A stretch of 64,000 nt of DNA from CAVRXT01 sp963725655 (GCA_963725655.1 CAVRYY010000003.1:434001-498000), one strand, 5' to 3'. Counted from the first letter of the stretch, positions 1-8,980 are shown. The notes: generated from the letters alone by a model not told the origin. Numbers and translations: made by a program.

Positions 1-1022
1 CGTTCAACACCGACAGCCGATGCGATAGCGCAGCCGTCGCCCGAGACAAGATTCAAAAGATTTCCAACGATTGCTCCGGCGTCGAACCGCGCGTGCTTTT
101 GAAGAAAATTGACTCCACTTTGCGCGGCAATGTCGGATGGGAAATTGCCGCGGCGCTGGAATGTTTTCGCCGCGATTACGCTATCGTAGCTCCCGCGGTT
201 CCGGCGATGCAAAGGATCGTCCGGGGCGGGATGCTCCAATGGAGCGATTGTTCCGGATCGGGCAGCGTGGAAATTCGGAAACTTCTCGAGCATCAAGGCA
301 TCTCGCGAAAGCACACGGCATCCATATCGATGCGGGCTTCCGATCGATCCGACTTCTCGTCGGCTCTCGGCGCCAGCGTGGCGAACGGCGCCAAAGTGGT
401 GATTGTGGATTGCGAATCACAGGATGATCTTCACATGCTCGTGGCTGACGCGATCGCATTTACACCAAGCACCCTATGGGTCGGAGCGGCGGGATTAGGT
501 ATGGCCCTTGCCAATCGAGTGAAACGCCCGGTGCCACCCGCTCTTCGCCCGTCCACGCCAGCCGGTCCGGTTGTTTTTTGCATCGGATCGACTCATTCCG
601 TCACTTCCATTCAGTGCGAAAAGCTTGCCGCGAACTCGAATTTGTTCGAACTCGCTCCCGTGCCGGACAATATAGAATCGGCTCGCGCCGCAATCAGCGA
701 AGGCAGGCACTTACTGCTGAGGATCGGCAGAGCGCCAAGCGTGGAGCCATCAATCACCGAATTTTTCGCGGGCTTGCAAGGACTTCCTATCGGTGGACTG
801 GTGATGACCGGTGGGGACACCGCTTCGATCGTCTGCCGAGCCTTGGGCGTGCGCTCGATTCAGTTACGCGCCGAGATATCAGTGGGATTTCCCTGGGGAA
901 TTCTCCGTGACGGGATATGGGATGGATTACCGGTAGGGATAAAGTCCGGCGGATTTGGAGATGACCACGTGCTGCTAAGGTCCGCCGAGTTCTTTGCCGA
1001 TCGGCGCGAGGGTGCCCGATGA
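1..1022 (+). CDS. Four-carbon acid sugar kinase (DUF1537 / OtnK-DtnK family), 5' end missing
   Basis: The reading frame is open from the left edge (codons in phase with position 3) and lacks its start, so this is the main part of a kinase that phosphorylates four-carbon sugar acids such as threonate or erythronate. The N-terminal domain motifs NTDSR (about positions 6-20) and KKIDSTLRGN (about 102-131) are diagnostic of the DUF1537 family. A nucleotide-binding C-terminal part contains GGLVMTGGDTA near 790-830. A GTG at 93 is in frame but sits inside the KKIDSTLRGN block, so it is not the real start. The stop overlaps the following pdxA-like start by 4 nt (ATGA), indicating translational coupling. 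Kinase plus PdxA2 is the known D-threonate/D-erythronate route to dihydroxyacetone phosphate. Substrate stereochemistry cannot be read from the sequence. Confidence 0.9.
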   Translation, partial: FNTDSRCDSAAVARDKIQKISNDCSGVEPRVLLKKIDSTLRGNVGWEIAAALECFRRDYAIVAPAVPAMQRIVRGGMLQWSDCSGSGSVEIRKLLEHQGISRKHTASISMRASDRSDFSSALGASVANGAKVVIVDCESQDDLHMLVADAIAFTPSTLWVGAAGLGMALANRVKRPVPPALRPSTPAGPVVFCIGSTHSVTSIQCEKLAANSNLFELAPVPDNIESARAAISEGRHLLLRIGRAPSVEPSITEFFAGLQGLPIGGLVMTGGDTASIVCRALGVRSIQLRAEISVGFPWGILRDGIWDGLPVGIKSGGFGDDHVLLRSAEFFADRREGAR

Positions 1023-2002
1023 GTGCCGAACTATCCAAGCCCACGATCGCCGTGACGATTGGTGATCCCGCCGGTGTGGGTCCAGAAGTCGCACTAAAAG
1101 CGCTTTCCAACACCACAGTTCAGGCGCTTGCATCTTGGATTGTAGTCGGCGACCGATCCGCGCTGGACAAAGCCGGCGCGACGTGTGGAATCGATGCCTC
1201 CAGCTTGCCGATCACCATTCGCGATCCGCGCATCATCACTTACCCCGATCAGATTCGTTTCGGCAGCCTTAGCGCCAACTGCGGACGCGCCGCCGTGGAA
1301 TACGTTAGGGTCGCGACCGCCTTGTGCATGAATCGGGAAGCCGACGCCATGGTGACCGCGCCTCTAAACAAAGAGGCCGTGGCCATCTCGGGAATGTCTT
1401 TTTCCGGGCATACCGAATACATCGCCGAGCTTTGCGGCGCCACAGAATCACGCATGCTGCTCTCCAGCAAAAAGCTGAGCGTGATCCACGTCACCACTCA
1501 CGTTTCGTTACGCCAGGCTATCGAGTCAACCACTCAGCGAATCCTGCGCACCATTGAACTGGGCAACGAAGCGATGAAATTACTGGGCTTCGATCGCCCG
1601 CGCATTGGCGTTTGTGGCCTGAATCCCCACGCCGGCGAGCACGGGCTGTTCGGCAGTGACGAGGCCGAAAGAATTACTCCGGCAATCGAAGCGGCGCGAA
1701 GCAAAGGGTTGGATGTGCGCGGACCCGACGCGCCAGATACCATCTTCCTTCGAGCGTCGCGCGGGGCTTACGACCTCGTGGTAGCGATGTATCACGACCA
1801 GGGACACATCGCGATGAAATTGATCGATTTTGAAAATACCGTGAATGTCTCGCTCGGACTTCCGATCATTCGCACCTCTGTAGATCACGGCACCGCTTTC
1901 GATATTGCCGGCCAAAACAAAGCGGACCCGCAGAATATGATCGCGGCGCTGACCATGGGTGCCGAGATGGCTGCCAACCGGAAACTCCGCAGCAGCTCTT
2001 GA
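1019..2002 (+). CDS. pdxA2: PdxA2-type 4-phospho-D-threonate/erythronate dehydrogenase (PdxA family)
   Basis: A 327-aa NAD-dependent dehydrogenase of the PdxA family. The family oxidises and decarboxylates 4-phosphohydroxy-threonine or 4-phosphothreonate. Visible motifs are GDPAGVGPE (residues 15-23), GHTEY near 124, the metal-site segment YHDQGHIAMK near 257 and HGTAFDIAG near 290, and the length is normal for the family. The start codon overlaps the kinase stop by 4 nt. This pairing with a DUF1537 kinase marks the sugar-acid paralogue PdxA2, which yields dihydroxyacetone phosphate, rather than the vitamin B6 enzyme. A role in B6 synthesis cannot be excluded from sequence alone but the neighbours argue against it. 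Confidence 0.9.
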   Translation: MSAELSKPTIAVTIGDPAGVGPEVALKALSNTTVQALASWIVVGDRSALDKAGATCGIDASSLPITIRDPRIITYPDQIRFGSLSANCGRAAVEYVRVATALCMNREADAMVTAPLNKEAVAISGMSFSGHTEYIAELCGATESRMLLSSKKLSVIHVTTHVSLRQAIESTTQRILRTIELGNEAMKLLGFDRPRIGVCGLNPHAGEHGLFGSDEAERITPAIEAARSKGLDVRGPDAPDTIFLRASRGAYDLVVAMYHDQGHIAMKLIDFENTVNVSLGLPIIRTSVDHGTAFDIAGQNKADPQNMIAALTMGAEMAANRKLRSSS

Positions 2003-2055
2003 ATGGCACGGTGGCGCCTCGATCGCCGTCGTTAGATATCGAGAAAGAGTGGTAG

Positions 2056-3621
2056 ATGGCCGTCCGTTGGCTTGACCTTCTGGTCGTAGCGGCTTACTTC
2101 GTCGCGATTGTCGCGATCGGGCTTCGCTTTGCTCATCACCAGAACAGCACCGAAACGTATTTCGTCGCTGGGCGCTCCATTCCAGCGTGGGCCATAGGTC
2201 TGTCGCTGCAGGCGACAATCATTAGCGCCGTAACGTTCATTGCCTATCCCGGATCCGGATATGCTGGCAATTGGTCGATGCTCGTTCCTGGGATTATGGT
2301 GATCGTGGTTCCGCTAATTGTGGGGCCCACCGTAATCCCGTTTTATCGCCGGGTTGTTGGAATGAGCGCGTATGAATATTTTGGCCGGCGTTTTGGGTAT
2401 CCAGCTCGCGCATATTCTTCGTTGGCCTTCGCTCTGGGGACATTTGCGAAGATGGCCTTCGTGATTTACCTGCTCGCCCTCACAGTTACCAGTATGACCG
2501 GCTGGCGCGTGGAGTTCGTCGCCATCGGGATAGGCGCAATCACTGTCTTTTACACGTTAGTCGGGGGACTGGAAGCTGTGATCTGGGCCGACGTCGTCCA
2601 AGGATTTGTTTTGTGGGCAGGCGTTCTTACCTGTCTTGGTTATCTGCTATTCCTCGCGCCCGCCGGCCCGTCCCCCGGTTTGCGTTTGTCGTTGGCCAGT
2701 AACAAATTCAGCCTGGGCAGCACGGCATTCGTATTTTCCAAGCCCACCATCGTGGTGCTCGCCGTGTATGGCTTCTTCTGGTATCTGCAAAAATACACTG
2801 CGGACCAAACCATGGTGCAGCGATATCTCGCGTCGAAATCCGACAAAGACGCGCTAAAGGCCATATTTCTGGGCGCCGCGATGTGCATTCCGGCATGGAT
2901 GCTTTTCATGTTTATCGGCACGGAGTTGTGGTCGTTCTACAAGACTACCGGCGAGCTGCTCCCCGCTTACATCACCAAGAGCGATCAGGTATTCCCGTAT
3001 TTTATTCGCACTCACGTTCCCGCGGGGATTGCCGGTTTGATCGTAGCCGCGTTATTCGGCGCTGCGATGGCCACGCTGTCCTCCGATCTGAATTGCCTCG
3101 CCACCGTGGCCGTCGAGGATTTCTACCGGCACTTTTGGCCGGCAGCCGCCGATCGCAAGCGCCTGCGCGTGGCGAAGTGGTGTGTTTTGTTCTGCGGTAT
3201 CGTGGGCGTAGCCGCGGCGATTCGCCTGGCTCACAGCCATCAAACGGCGCTCTCGCTGTGGTATGCCGTTTCGGCGATCGTCACCGGTGGTCTCGCTGGC
3301 CTCTTTCTTCTGGCGTTCTTAAGTGATCGCGCCAATCGGCATGGCGCATATGCCGGGATCATAGCGAGCCTCGCGTTCACCGCCTGGGCCACGTTGTCTC
3401 TGGCCGGAGGCGGCATTCTGAATATGGGCAGATTCAATTTCCCACTGCACGAGTACACCATTGGAGCGATCGGGCACGTGATCTTGCTGCTGGTTGGATA
3501 TTTGGCCAGTTTCCTGTTCCACGACAATGACGAGTCGAAAAAGGAACTCACTCTGTGGGGGTGGAGGCGCCGGCAACAGTCCGGTCCTCAATCTCAACTA
3601 GCAGCGGCAATTGCGAGGTGA
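2056..3621 (+). CDS. Sodium:solute symporter (SSS family)
   Basis: A 521-aa polytopic inner-membrane protein with about 13 predicted hydrophobic segments. It opens with a first helix near residues 5-25 followed by the SSS-typical stretch TYFVAGRSIPAWAIGLS. This fold imports sugars, sugar acids or amino acids with Na+. It begins 53 nt after pdxA2 on the same strand, and a purine-rich GAGAAAGAG lies just upstream of the ATG. The context suggests it brings in the sugar acid consumed by the kinase and PdxA2. The substrate is inferred from position only. Confidence 0.88.
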   Translation: MAVRWLDLLVVAAYFVAIVAIGLRFAHHQNSTETYFVAGRSIPAWAIGLSLQATIISAVTFIAYPGSGYAGNWSMLVPGIMVIVVPLIVGPTVIPFYRRVVGMSAYEYFGRRFGYPARAYSSLAFALGTFAKMAFVIYLLALTVTSMTGWRVEFVAIGIGAITVFYTLVGGLEAVIWADVVQGFVLWAGVLTCLGYLLFLAPAGPSPGLRLSLASNKFSLGSTAFVFSKPTIVVLAVYGFFWYLQKYTADQTMVQRYLASKSDKDALKAIFLGAAMCIPAWMLFMFIGTELWSFYKTTGELLPAYITKSDQVFPYFIRTHVPAGIAGLIVAALFGAAMATLSSDLNCLATVAVEDFYRHFWPAAADRKRLRVAKWCVLFCGIVGVAAAIRLAHSHQTALSLWYAVSAIVTGGLAGLFLLAFLSDRANRHGAYAGIIASLAFTAWATLSLAGGGILNMGRFNFPLHEYTIGAIGHVILLLVGYLASFLFHDNDESKKELTLWGWRRRQQSGPQSQLAAAIAR

Positions 3622-3677
3622 GATGCCCGCAGTTACAACGTCTTAGTACTGTGAGATAGAAACCCTTAAGGAGCCAT

Positions 3678-4475
3678 ATGAGTCGACTTCGTAGACTACT
3701 CACTGAACAAGGTTCCGGTCCCTTATTGGGAGCCGCGGCCTACTTCAATGATCCCGTGTTCATTGAAATGTGCGCCTTTCTCGGATTTAAAGTGATGTGG
3801 ATCGAGATGGAGCATTCGCATATCACTTTCGCGGAGGCAGTGAATCTGATCCGCATTTCCCAAGGCTGCGGGCTCCTCACCATGATTCGGATTCCCAATG
3901 CCAGCCGGGAAAATGTACTGAAAGCGGCGGAATGCGGTCCCGACATCATCAATATTCCCATGGCAAATTCGGCGGCGGACTTGCAAGAGCTTGTAAAATA
4001 CGCGCGTTTCTCACCAATCGGAGAGCGCGGATATTTCAGCGTTTCGCGGGCCGTGCAGTATGGTGTGATTCCCGATGTCCCTGGCGCACAGCAGAAGCTC
4101 AACGTCGACGTCTCCCTGATGGCGCAGATCGAGACCGAGCAAGCCGTTGCCAATCGCGAAGAAATCTGCAGCGTGCCGGGAGTGGATATCTTCATCGGTC
4201 CTTCCGATTTGGCCGCCACCCTCGGAGTGCCGGGAGAGACGGGACATAAGCGGGTGCAGGATGCTGCCGGGCTTGCCATTCAGTCCGCCAAAAAGCATGG
4301 GAAACTGGTGGCGGTAGGCGCAGCGCCCGCGGATTTTAAGTTTTGGGTGAAAGCGGGAGTCGATATGCTTTTTTGTACCAATGACACGTCATGCCTGCGA
4401 ATCGGCCTGCAGACCGTACTGCAACAGGCGCGCGAGGCGGTGAGTGAGCCGGGAAAGAGTCCGTCGACGAAATAA
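3678..4475 (+). CDS. HpcH/HpaI-family aldolase
   Basis: A 265-aa class II (metal-dependent) aldolase that cleaves 2-keto-3-deoxy acids to pyruvate and an aldehyde. The active-site region WIEMEHSH (residues 41-48), the metal-ligand segment AQIETEQAV and FIGPSDLAATLG near 180 match HpaI, 2-dehydro-3-deoxyglucarate aldolase and 2-keto-3-deoxy-L-rhamnonate aldolase. An AAGGAG ribosome site at 3668-3673 fixes the ATG. It is the fourth gene of the same-strand operon. Together with the downstream aldo/keto reductase it suggests that a deoxy keto acid is split and the aldehyde reduced. The exact substrate is unknown. Confidence 0.88.
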   Translation: MSRLRRLLTEQGSGPLLGAAAYFNDPVFIEMCAFLGFKVMWIEMEHSHITFAEAVNLIRISQGCGLLTMIRIPNASRENVLKAAECGPDIINIPMANSAADLQELVKYARFSPIGERGYFSVSRAVQYGVIPDVPGAQQKLNVDVSLMAQIETEQAVANREEICSVPGVDIFIGPSDLAATLGVPGETGHKRVQDAAGLAIQSAKKHGKLVAVGAAPADFKFWVKAGVDMLFCTNDTSCLRIGLQTVLQQAREAVSEPGKSPSTK

Positions 4476-4529
4476 ATATCGCGCCGCGACAAGAAACATG
4501 CACACCGACGTCGGCCAGGGAGATTGAAA

Positions 4530-5498
4530 GTGGACTACCGAAAACTGAAGGGCACTACGTTAGAAGTCTCGCGCCTGTGCTTCGGCACCATGACCTTCGG
4601 AAAGCCCGCCGATCAGGCCGCCGCCAACCGCATGGTCGCGCGTTGCGTTGACGAAGGAATCAATTTCGTCGATACCGCCAATGTCTATCAATCCGGAGTC
4701 GCCGAAACCATGCTGGGCGAGGCCATTCAGTCCAAACGAGACAAGTTGGTGGTGGCCACCAAGGTTCGCGGAAAGATGGGCGACGGGCCGGATGAGAGCG
4801 GACTCTCGAAAGCCGCTATTGTTCGCGCCGTCGAAGACAGTCTAAAGCGCCTAAAGACGGATTACATTGACCTCTATTATCTCCATCAGCCGGACTACTC
4901 GGTTCCGATCGAAGAGACCTTGCAGGCCATGGAAGAGCTTGTAAAACAAGGAAAGGTTCGATATCCCGGCACATCAAACTATTCGGGATGGCAAGTATGC
5001 GAAATGCTCTGCGTTGCAGAGAAAAATCAATATGCACCCGCCCGAATTTCCCAACCCATGTACAACCTGCTCGCCCGCGGCATCGAACAGGAATTCATTC
5101 CCATGGCCAGGAAGTTCGATGTTTCCATCGTTGCGTATAATCCCCTCGCCGGCGGAATGCTCACTGGCAAGCATAGTGCGGCGGTGATCCCTCCCGGAAC
5201 CAGGTTCGACAACAATCCGATGTATCAGGAACGCTACTGGCATCCGGACAACTTCGCAGCGGTCGAAAAACTGAAAGGCGTGGCCAAAGAGCTCAACCGA
5301 TCGCTGGTGAGCATCGCGCTGAACTGGCTACTTCATCACACCGCCACCGACTGCGTGATTCTTGGCGCATCCCGGATCGAGCAGCTCGACGAAAATCTGG
5401 CCGCCTGCAAAGAGGGGCCCCTGCCCGCCGAGGTCCTGAAAGCTTGTGATGAAGTATGGGAGTCGTTGCGCGCTCCGGTTCCCATCTACAACAGATAA
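4530..5498 (+). CDS. Aldo/keto reductase
   Basis: An NADPH-dependent (alpha/beta)8-barrel reductase of about 322 aa. The catalytic tetrad is visible: Asp and Tyr in DTANVY, Lys in VATKV and His in YLHQPD. GTG at 4530 is preferred over TTG at 4524 because AGGGAGA (4517-4523) then lies 6 nt away instead of touching the start codon. It lies 54 nt after the aldolase and probably reduces an aldehyde or keto sugar of the same pathway. The family is too broad to name the substrate. Confidence 0.88.
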   Translation: MDYRKLKGTTLEVSRLCFGTMTFGKPADQAAANRMVARCVDEGINFVDTANVYQSGVAETMLGEAIQSKRDKLVVATKVRGKMGDGPDESGLSKAAIVRAVEDSLKRLKTDYIDLYYLHQPDYSVPIEETLQAMEELVKQGKVRYPGTSNYSGWQVCEMLCVAEKNQYAPARISQPMYNLLARGIEQEFIPMARKFDVSIVAYNPLAGGMLTGKHSAAVIPPGTRFDNNPMYQERYWHPDNFAAVEKLKGVAKELNRSLVSIALNWLLHHTATDCVILGASRIEQLDENLAACKEGPLPAEVLKACDEVWESLRAPVPIYNR

Positions 5499-5528
5499 CG
5501 ACGCGCACGGCCAATGGAGAGGGCTCAG

Positions 5529-5948
5529 ATGACCGCATCCAGCATAGAGAGCAGTCCTGAAACTCAAGGATCGTTGATTAAAGGTGTGGAGCATGTTGCC
5601 ATCGCCACCAAAGATCCACAGCGGTTGGCTCGATGGTACGTAGAGCACCTGAATTTCGCCCCGCTGCTGGATACCGGAACCACTGTATACATTAAAGCTC
5701 CCAATTCGGTGATTCTCGAGTTTGTCGCCGCAGACAATATGTCTCCCAATCCGGCCATTCGGGACTCGGGGATTCGGCATATCGCGTTTACCGTCGATGA
5801 CCTTGAAGCGGCACGCGCTCAGCTCAAATCCGCGGGAATCGAATTCGAGCCTCAGCCCATCATACTTCCCGGCATGCGCTTGCACTTCTTCCGCGATCTG
5901 GAAGGCAATTATCTGCATCTCGTGTGCCGCGAAAAACCGTTGCTCTGA
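5529..5948 (+). CDS. VOC (glyoxalase/bleomycin-resistance) family protein
   Basis: A 139-aa protein with the paired beta-alpha-beta-beta-beta modules of the vicinal oxygen chelate superfamily. VEHVAIATKD opens the first module and IRHIAFTVDDLEAA the second, and a C-terminal FRDLEGNYLHLV carries the usual metal-ligand region. ATG at 5529 is preferred to ATG at 5514 because GGAGAGGG (5516-5523) is a strong ribosome site 5 nt before it. It is the last gene of the catabolic operon, 30 nt after the reductase. It may be a lyase or epimerase of the pathway, but the family does not predict one reaction. Confidence 0.8.
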   Translation: MTASSIESSPETQGSLIKGVEHVAIATKDPQRLARWYVEHLNFAPLLDTGTTVYIKAPNSVILEFVAADNMSPNPAIRDSGIRHIAFTVDDLEAARAQLKSAGIEFEPQPIILPGMRLHFFRDLEGNYLHLVCREKPLL

Positions 5949-6008
5949 TCGCCGCGGAGGCAGAAAGGTCGAACCTGGCTTGAAGCCCAAGGACTCACAA
6001 GCGGAAGC

Positions 6009-6359
6009 ATGGATCGCCGCGATTTCGTGCGCCGCTCGCTGGCCCGCCCGGGTGAAACCAGCATTCCGGCAGGAACGAAAAAAGGAATCAGTTCGGTGGT
6101 AAGCGACCGCCATTGGTTCATCCAAAGCCAACACGCCGTAGCAGCCGCTCCGGCCAGTCGCTCAAGCGCCTTCCCTTCGGTCCTGAAGCCACTGTGCGCT
6201 CGCCTGGGCTCGCAATCGCCAATTCGGAGCCATCGCCCGTCGCTCGTTGACCCTCATAATTATCAATCGGTTGCCTCGGAAATCAGGCCGAGGGCTACCA
6301 CCAATCTCCACCGGAATGATCCGTTTCGCCGAATACACGGTGGTGCTAGCCTATCCTAG
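6009..6359 (+). pseudogene. Possible remnant of a Tat-exported enzyme gene
   Basis: The frame opens with MDRRDFVRRSLA, which closely matches the twin-arginine leader start common in acidobacterial oxidoreductases and isomerases. The hydrophobic stretch that should follow is missing and the rest (rich in Ser, His, Pro and Arg) resembles no exported enzyme. I read it as a gene start whose body was lost. It could equally be chance, so confidence is low. Confidence 0.22.
6113..6127. promoter_or_regulatory. Weak FadR-type half-palindrome
   Basis: ATTGGTTCATCCAAA keeps the ATTGG/CCAA arms and spacing of the two better sites at 6776 and 16746 but is imperfect at its outer base. It may be a decayed operator. 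Confidence 0.2.
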
Positions 6360-6403
6360 CCGCCGGGGACCAGGGACGCGCAGGAACATCCAACCAGCGC
6401 GAA

Positions 6404-6735
6404 AACAGGGAAATTCCGATCCCGGCACCTGTGGGGATTACAATTCGTATGTGTAAGACAACGTGAGCCTTACGAAATCTGATTCCTGGCAGATTGCGAT
6501 ATATGTGTGCAAATGACCAAAACGCGAAAGGTCCAAGACAAGAACCGAGATCCCGCCTTCCGGTGGCGCAAAGCAGGTGAATTCCAATTGCAACACGAGT
6601 AGAGATTAGAATTTGTATGTGTAAGACAACAAAAGTCTTAAGCAACCTGAATCGCAGCAATTTTGCAGATATATCGATGCACTTGACGTAAAGGCCAACC
6701 GCCAAGAACAAAGGCCGCGACCTCCGCTTCGGATC
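6404..6735. repeat. Diverged direct repeat, two copies with 168-bp period
   Basis: Copy 1 (about 6404-6567) and copy 2 (about 6572-6735) align without gaps over most of their length at an offset of 168. The best-kept core is GTATGTGTAAGACAAC at 6447-6462 and again at 6615-6630. Flanking blocks such as CAGGGAAATTCC / CAGGTGAATTCC also match. A reverse-strand frame is open through both copies, but the differences fall about equally on all three codon positions, so the repeat looks non-coding. Function is unknown. Confidence 0.75.
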
Positions 6736-6775
6736 AGGCCCGCAACCAGTGGCCGTGGCCGAAAAAATTGCCGTG

Positions 6776-6790
6776 ATTGGACGAACCAAT
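6776..6790. promoter_or_regulatory. Candidate operator for the FadR/UxuR-type regulator
   Basis: ATTGGACGAACCAAT has perfect 5-bp inverted arms. It differs at only two central positions from the palindrome ATTGGTCCAACCAAT at 16746, upstream of the TonB-type receptor. It lies about 80-95 nt before the LamG start. The form resembles TTGG-N5-CCAA operators known for FCD-domain GntR regulators such as UxuR and FadR. The regulator at 11148-11864 is the obvious candidate. Confidence 0.55.
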
Positions 6791-6871
6791 ACTGGAATTG
6801 TGGCCCCCGGTTCGGTGATAATGCGTTCCGGTCGCACCGATGTAACCCGCCCCATGAGGGCGTGAGGCTAG

Positions 6872-8980
6872 ATGATGCCACTCCGATTTATGCTGGCCCG
6901 AATCGCCTCCGCAGCCTTACTCCTCTCCGTTTCAGGACACTCCGCTCTCGCCCAGGGCCCCGTCGCAAAATGGTCTTTTGACGAAACCGACGGCTCCGTC
7001 GTCCACGATTCGGTCAGCGGCGCGGAGGACAAGATCAGCGGAGTTTTCAAACATGTGCCAGGCGTCGCCGGCGAGGCGCTGCGATTCGATGGTGACACGA
7101 CCTCGATCATCCATCTGGCCGCGAGCGCCCCTCGATTGAAGAACGATCTTTCCGTGGAAGCCTGGGTCGCCATGAACACTTATCCGTGGGACTGGGTTCC
7201 CATCGTTGATCAATCGAAGAGCGAGGACGCCGGCTACTCTTTTGGAATTGATTCACTCGGGCATCTGGGGCTGAAGCTCGCGATCAACGGCAACTGGGAA
7301 TCCGTGATTTCCACCGCGCAAATTCCTCTCAAGAAGTGGACCCACATCGCAGGTACATTTAACGGCGAGCATGGTCTCTCGATTTATCTGGATGGTAAAC
7401 TCGCAGGAGAGTTAGCTGCGCAGGGCACGCTGACCCTGGCTGCCGGGCAGGACTTGTTGATCGGCAGAGTGCGCGAAGCGGTGTTGCCCCCGCATTGGTC
7501 CCATCCGAAATTTCCCATCTGGATTTCGTTTGATGGAATCATCGATGAACTGCAAATCTACGATCGCAGTTTGAACTCAAGTGAGGTTACCCAGCAGTAC
7601 GGAGCGTTCCACCCGCCAACGCAAGAAGTGTTGCCCTATCCGGTCTTGCCTTCGGGCCCGGCGGAATCTGGGCCGTTCGGCGCATACTATGCAACGCTGA
7701 AATATGACGATCTGTGGGAGGCGCCGAGGCGAGTCGGGCCGGATTCCGATGTGGTGGTTCGTTTCGATCAGCTCCCCATCCGCCTGGTTTTCTGGCAGGG
7801 GACGAATTACATTCCCGCCTGGGTTACCGAGAATAAGAAATGGTACACCGATGAATTCGTCGAAACGTTTGGCACCGGCTGCCCGGATGGAGGGGACTGT
7901 GAGCCGATGTCCGACAAGGAAAACCGCTACGCCCACGTGCGCATCATCGAAAGCACCCCGGCGCGGGCGGTAATTCACTTCCGTTACGGATTGTGCGAGG
8001 TGGAGCACTATGTTTGCGCCAATCCCGATCCGTATACGGGATGGACCGATTGGGCCGACGAATATTTCACCGTCTATCCCGACGGCGTGGCCGTGCGCAA
8101 GCAAGTTGCATGGACTTCCAATTTCTCCGATCAGCACAACAAGCCCGGGCACGAATTTCAGGAAACAATCATCATCAATCAAGCTGGCACCCGGCCGGAG
8201 GACAATATCGCCACCGACGCGATCACGTTAGGAAACATGGCGGGCGAGAGCTTTACGTATTCGTGGACTCCCCAACCGCCGGCAAAGCTGGATCGACCCG
8301 CGGGCGCAAATATCCAGGTGGTGAACCTCAAGTCATCATGGAAACCATTCCAAATCGTCGCGCCGCTGAATGACCTGCTCAGGCCATATCCCCACAAAGA
8401 GAGATCGAATTCCATGTTTGAGTGGTGGAATCACTGGCCGGTGCAGCAAGTCCTTTCCAGCGGAAGATCGGCGGTAGCACCCGATAAGCCCTCCCATTCC
8501 TCGCTCTCTCACATCGAGGGCCAACCCTACGCGCAGACTGAAGACTCGATAACAAAGATCACCCTCGGCGGACTGACAACCAAGGCGGCATCGGAGTTGG
8601 TGCCCTTAGCGAAGTCGTGGCTATCACCGTCGAAAATTACCGTCTCCGGCGAATCTTTCCGCAACGACGGATACGATCCTGCGCAGCGCGCTTTCGTGAT
8701 TACCCGCGTTCGAGCGAATGGGACCGGCATGGTTCACGTGTCGTTCGAAGCGTCGGCGGATTCGCCCTTGGTTAACCCTGCAATCGTGATTCAGAACTGG
8801 AGCAATCCCATGCCCCGGCTGAAGATCAACGGGAAAGACGCTCCATGGGGACCTGCGGTTCGAGCGGGGCAAGTAAACACTGTGGACGGGACGAACCTGG
8901 TGATCTGGATCAATATGCAGTCGACCACTCCAACGACGGTAGACATTATTGCCGCGCAAACAGCCGGACGGGCTAATTGA
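6872..8980 (+). CDS. Secreted LamG-domain protein, copy 1
   Basis: A 702-aa exported protein. A signal peptide (residues 1 to about 27, ending ALA-QG) is followed by a LamG/concanavalin A-like domain (about 30-235, with SVEAWVAMNTYPWDW and FDGIIDELQIYDRSL). A long C-terminal part of no recognised family includes FWQGTNYIPAWVTENKKW and WADEYFTVYPDGVAVRK. ATG at 6872 or 6875 can start it; GAGG at 6864-6867 slightly favours 6875. The next gene encodes a homologue of similar length and overlaps its stop. LamG domains bind polysaccharide, and the conserved Trp/Tyr/Asp-rich C-terminal part could be catalytic, for example a lyase or hydrolase. That is inference; no catalytic family was recognised. 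Confidence 0.82.
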   Translation: MMPLRFMLARIASAALLLSVSGHSALAQGPVAKWSFDETDGSVVHDSVSGAEDKISGVFKHVPGVAGEALRFDGDTTSIIHLAASAPRLKNDLSVEAWVAMNTYPWDWVPIVDQSKSEDAGYSFGIDSLGHLGLKLAINGNWESVISTAQIPLKKWTHIAGTFNGEHGLSIYLDGKLAGELAAQGTLTLAAGQDLLIGRVREAVLPPHWSHPKFPIWISFDGIIDELQIYDRSLNSSEVTQQYGAFHPPTQEVLPYPVLPSGPAESGPFGAYYATLKYDDLWEAPRRVGPDSDVVVRFDQLPIRLVFWQGTNYIPAWVTENKKWYTDEFVETFGTGCPDGGDCEPMSDKENRYAHVRIIESTPARAVIHFRYGLCEVEHYVCANPDPYTGWTDWADEYFTVYPDGVAVRKQVAWTSNFSDQHNKPGHEFQETIIINQAGTRPEDNIATDAITLGNMAGESFTYSWTPQPPAKLDRPAGANIQVVNLKSSWKPFQIVAPLNDLLRPYPHKERSNSMFEWWNHWPVQQVLSSGRSAVAPDKPSHSSLSHIEGQPYAQTEDSITKITLGGLTTKAASELVPLAKSWLSPSKITVSGESFRNDGYDPAQRAFVITRVRANGTGMVHVSFEASADSPLVNPAIVIQNWSNPMPRLKINGKDAPWGPAVRAGQVNTVDGTNLVIWINMQSTTPTTVDIIAAQTAGRAN

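Larger units (their letters stand above)
5949..6871. other. 0.9-kb stretch without a confident gene
   Basis: Between the VOC gene and the first LamG gene no frame has coding character. The stretch holds a possible remnant beginning with a Tat-like N-terminus (6009), a weak palindrome (6113-6127), two copies of a 168-bp-period repeat (6404-6735) and a clear palindrome (6776-6790). It probably serves as the promoter and regulatory region of the LamG pair. Confidence 0.6.

Noticed and set aside
6404..6735. Template/variable repeat of a diversity-generating retroelement
   Set aside because: Differences are not confined to adenines of one copy and no reverse transcriptase is nearby.
6346..6855. 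Long open reverse frame across the direct repeat, with repeated hydrophobic VVLHI segments
   Set aside because: Differences between the two repeat copies fall evenly on all codon positions, there is no ribosome site, and no family is recognised; the 168-bp period merely keeps the frame open.
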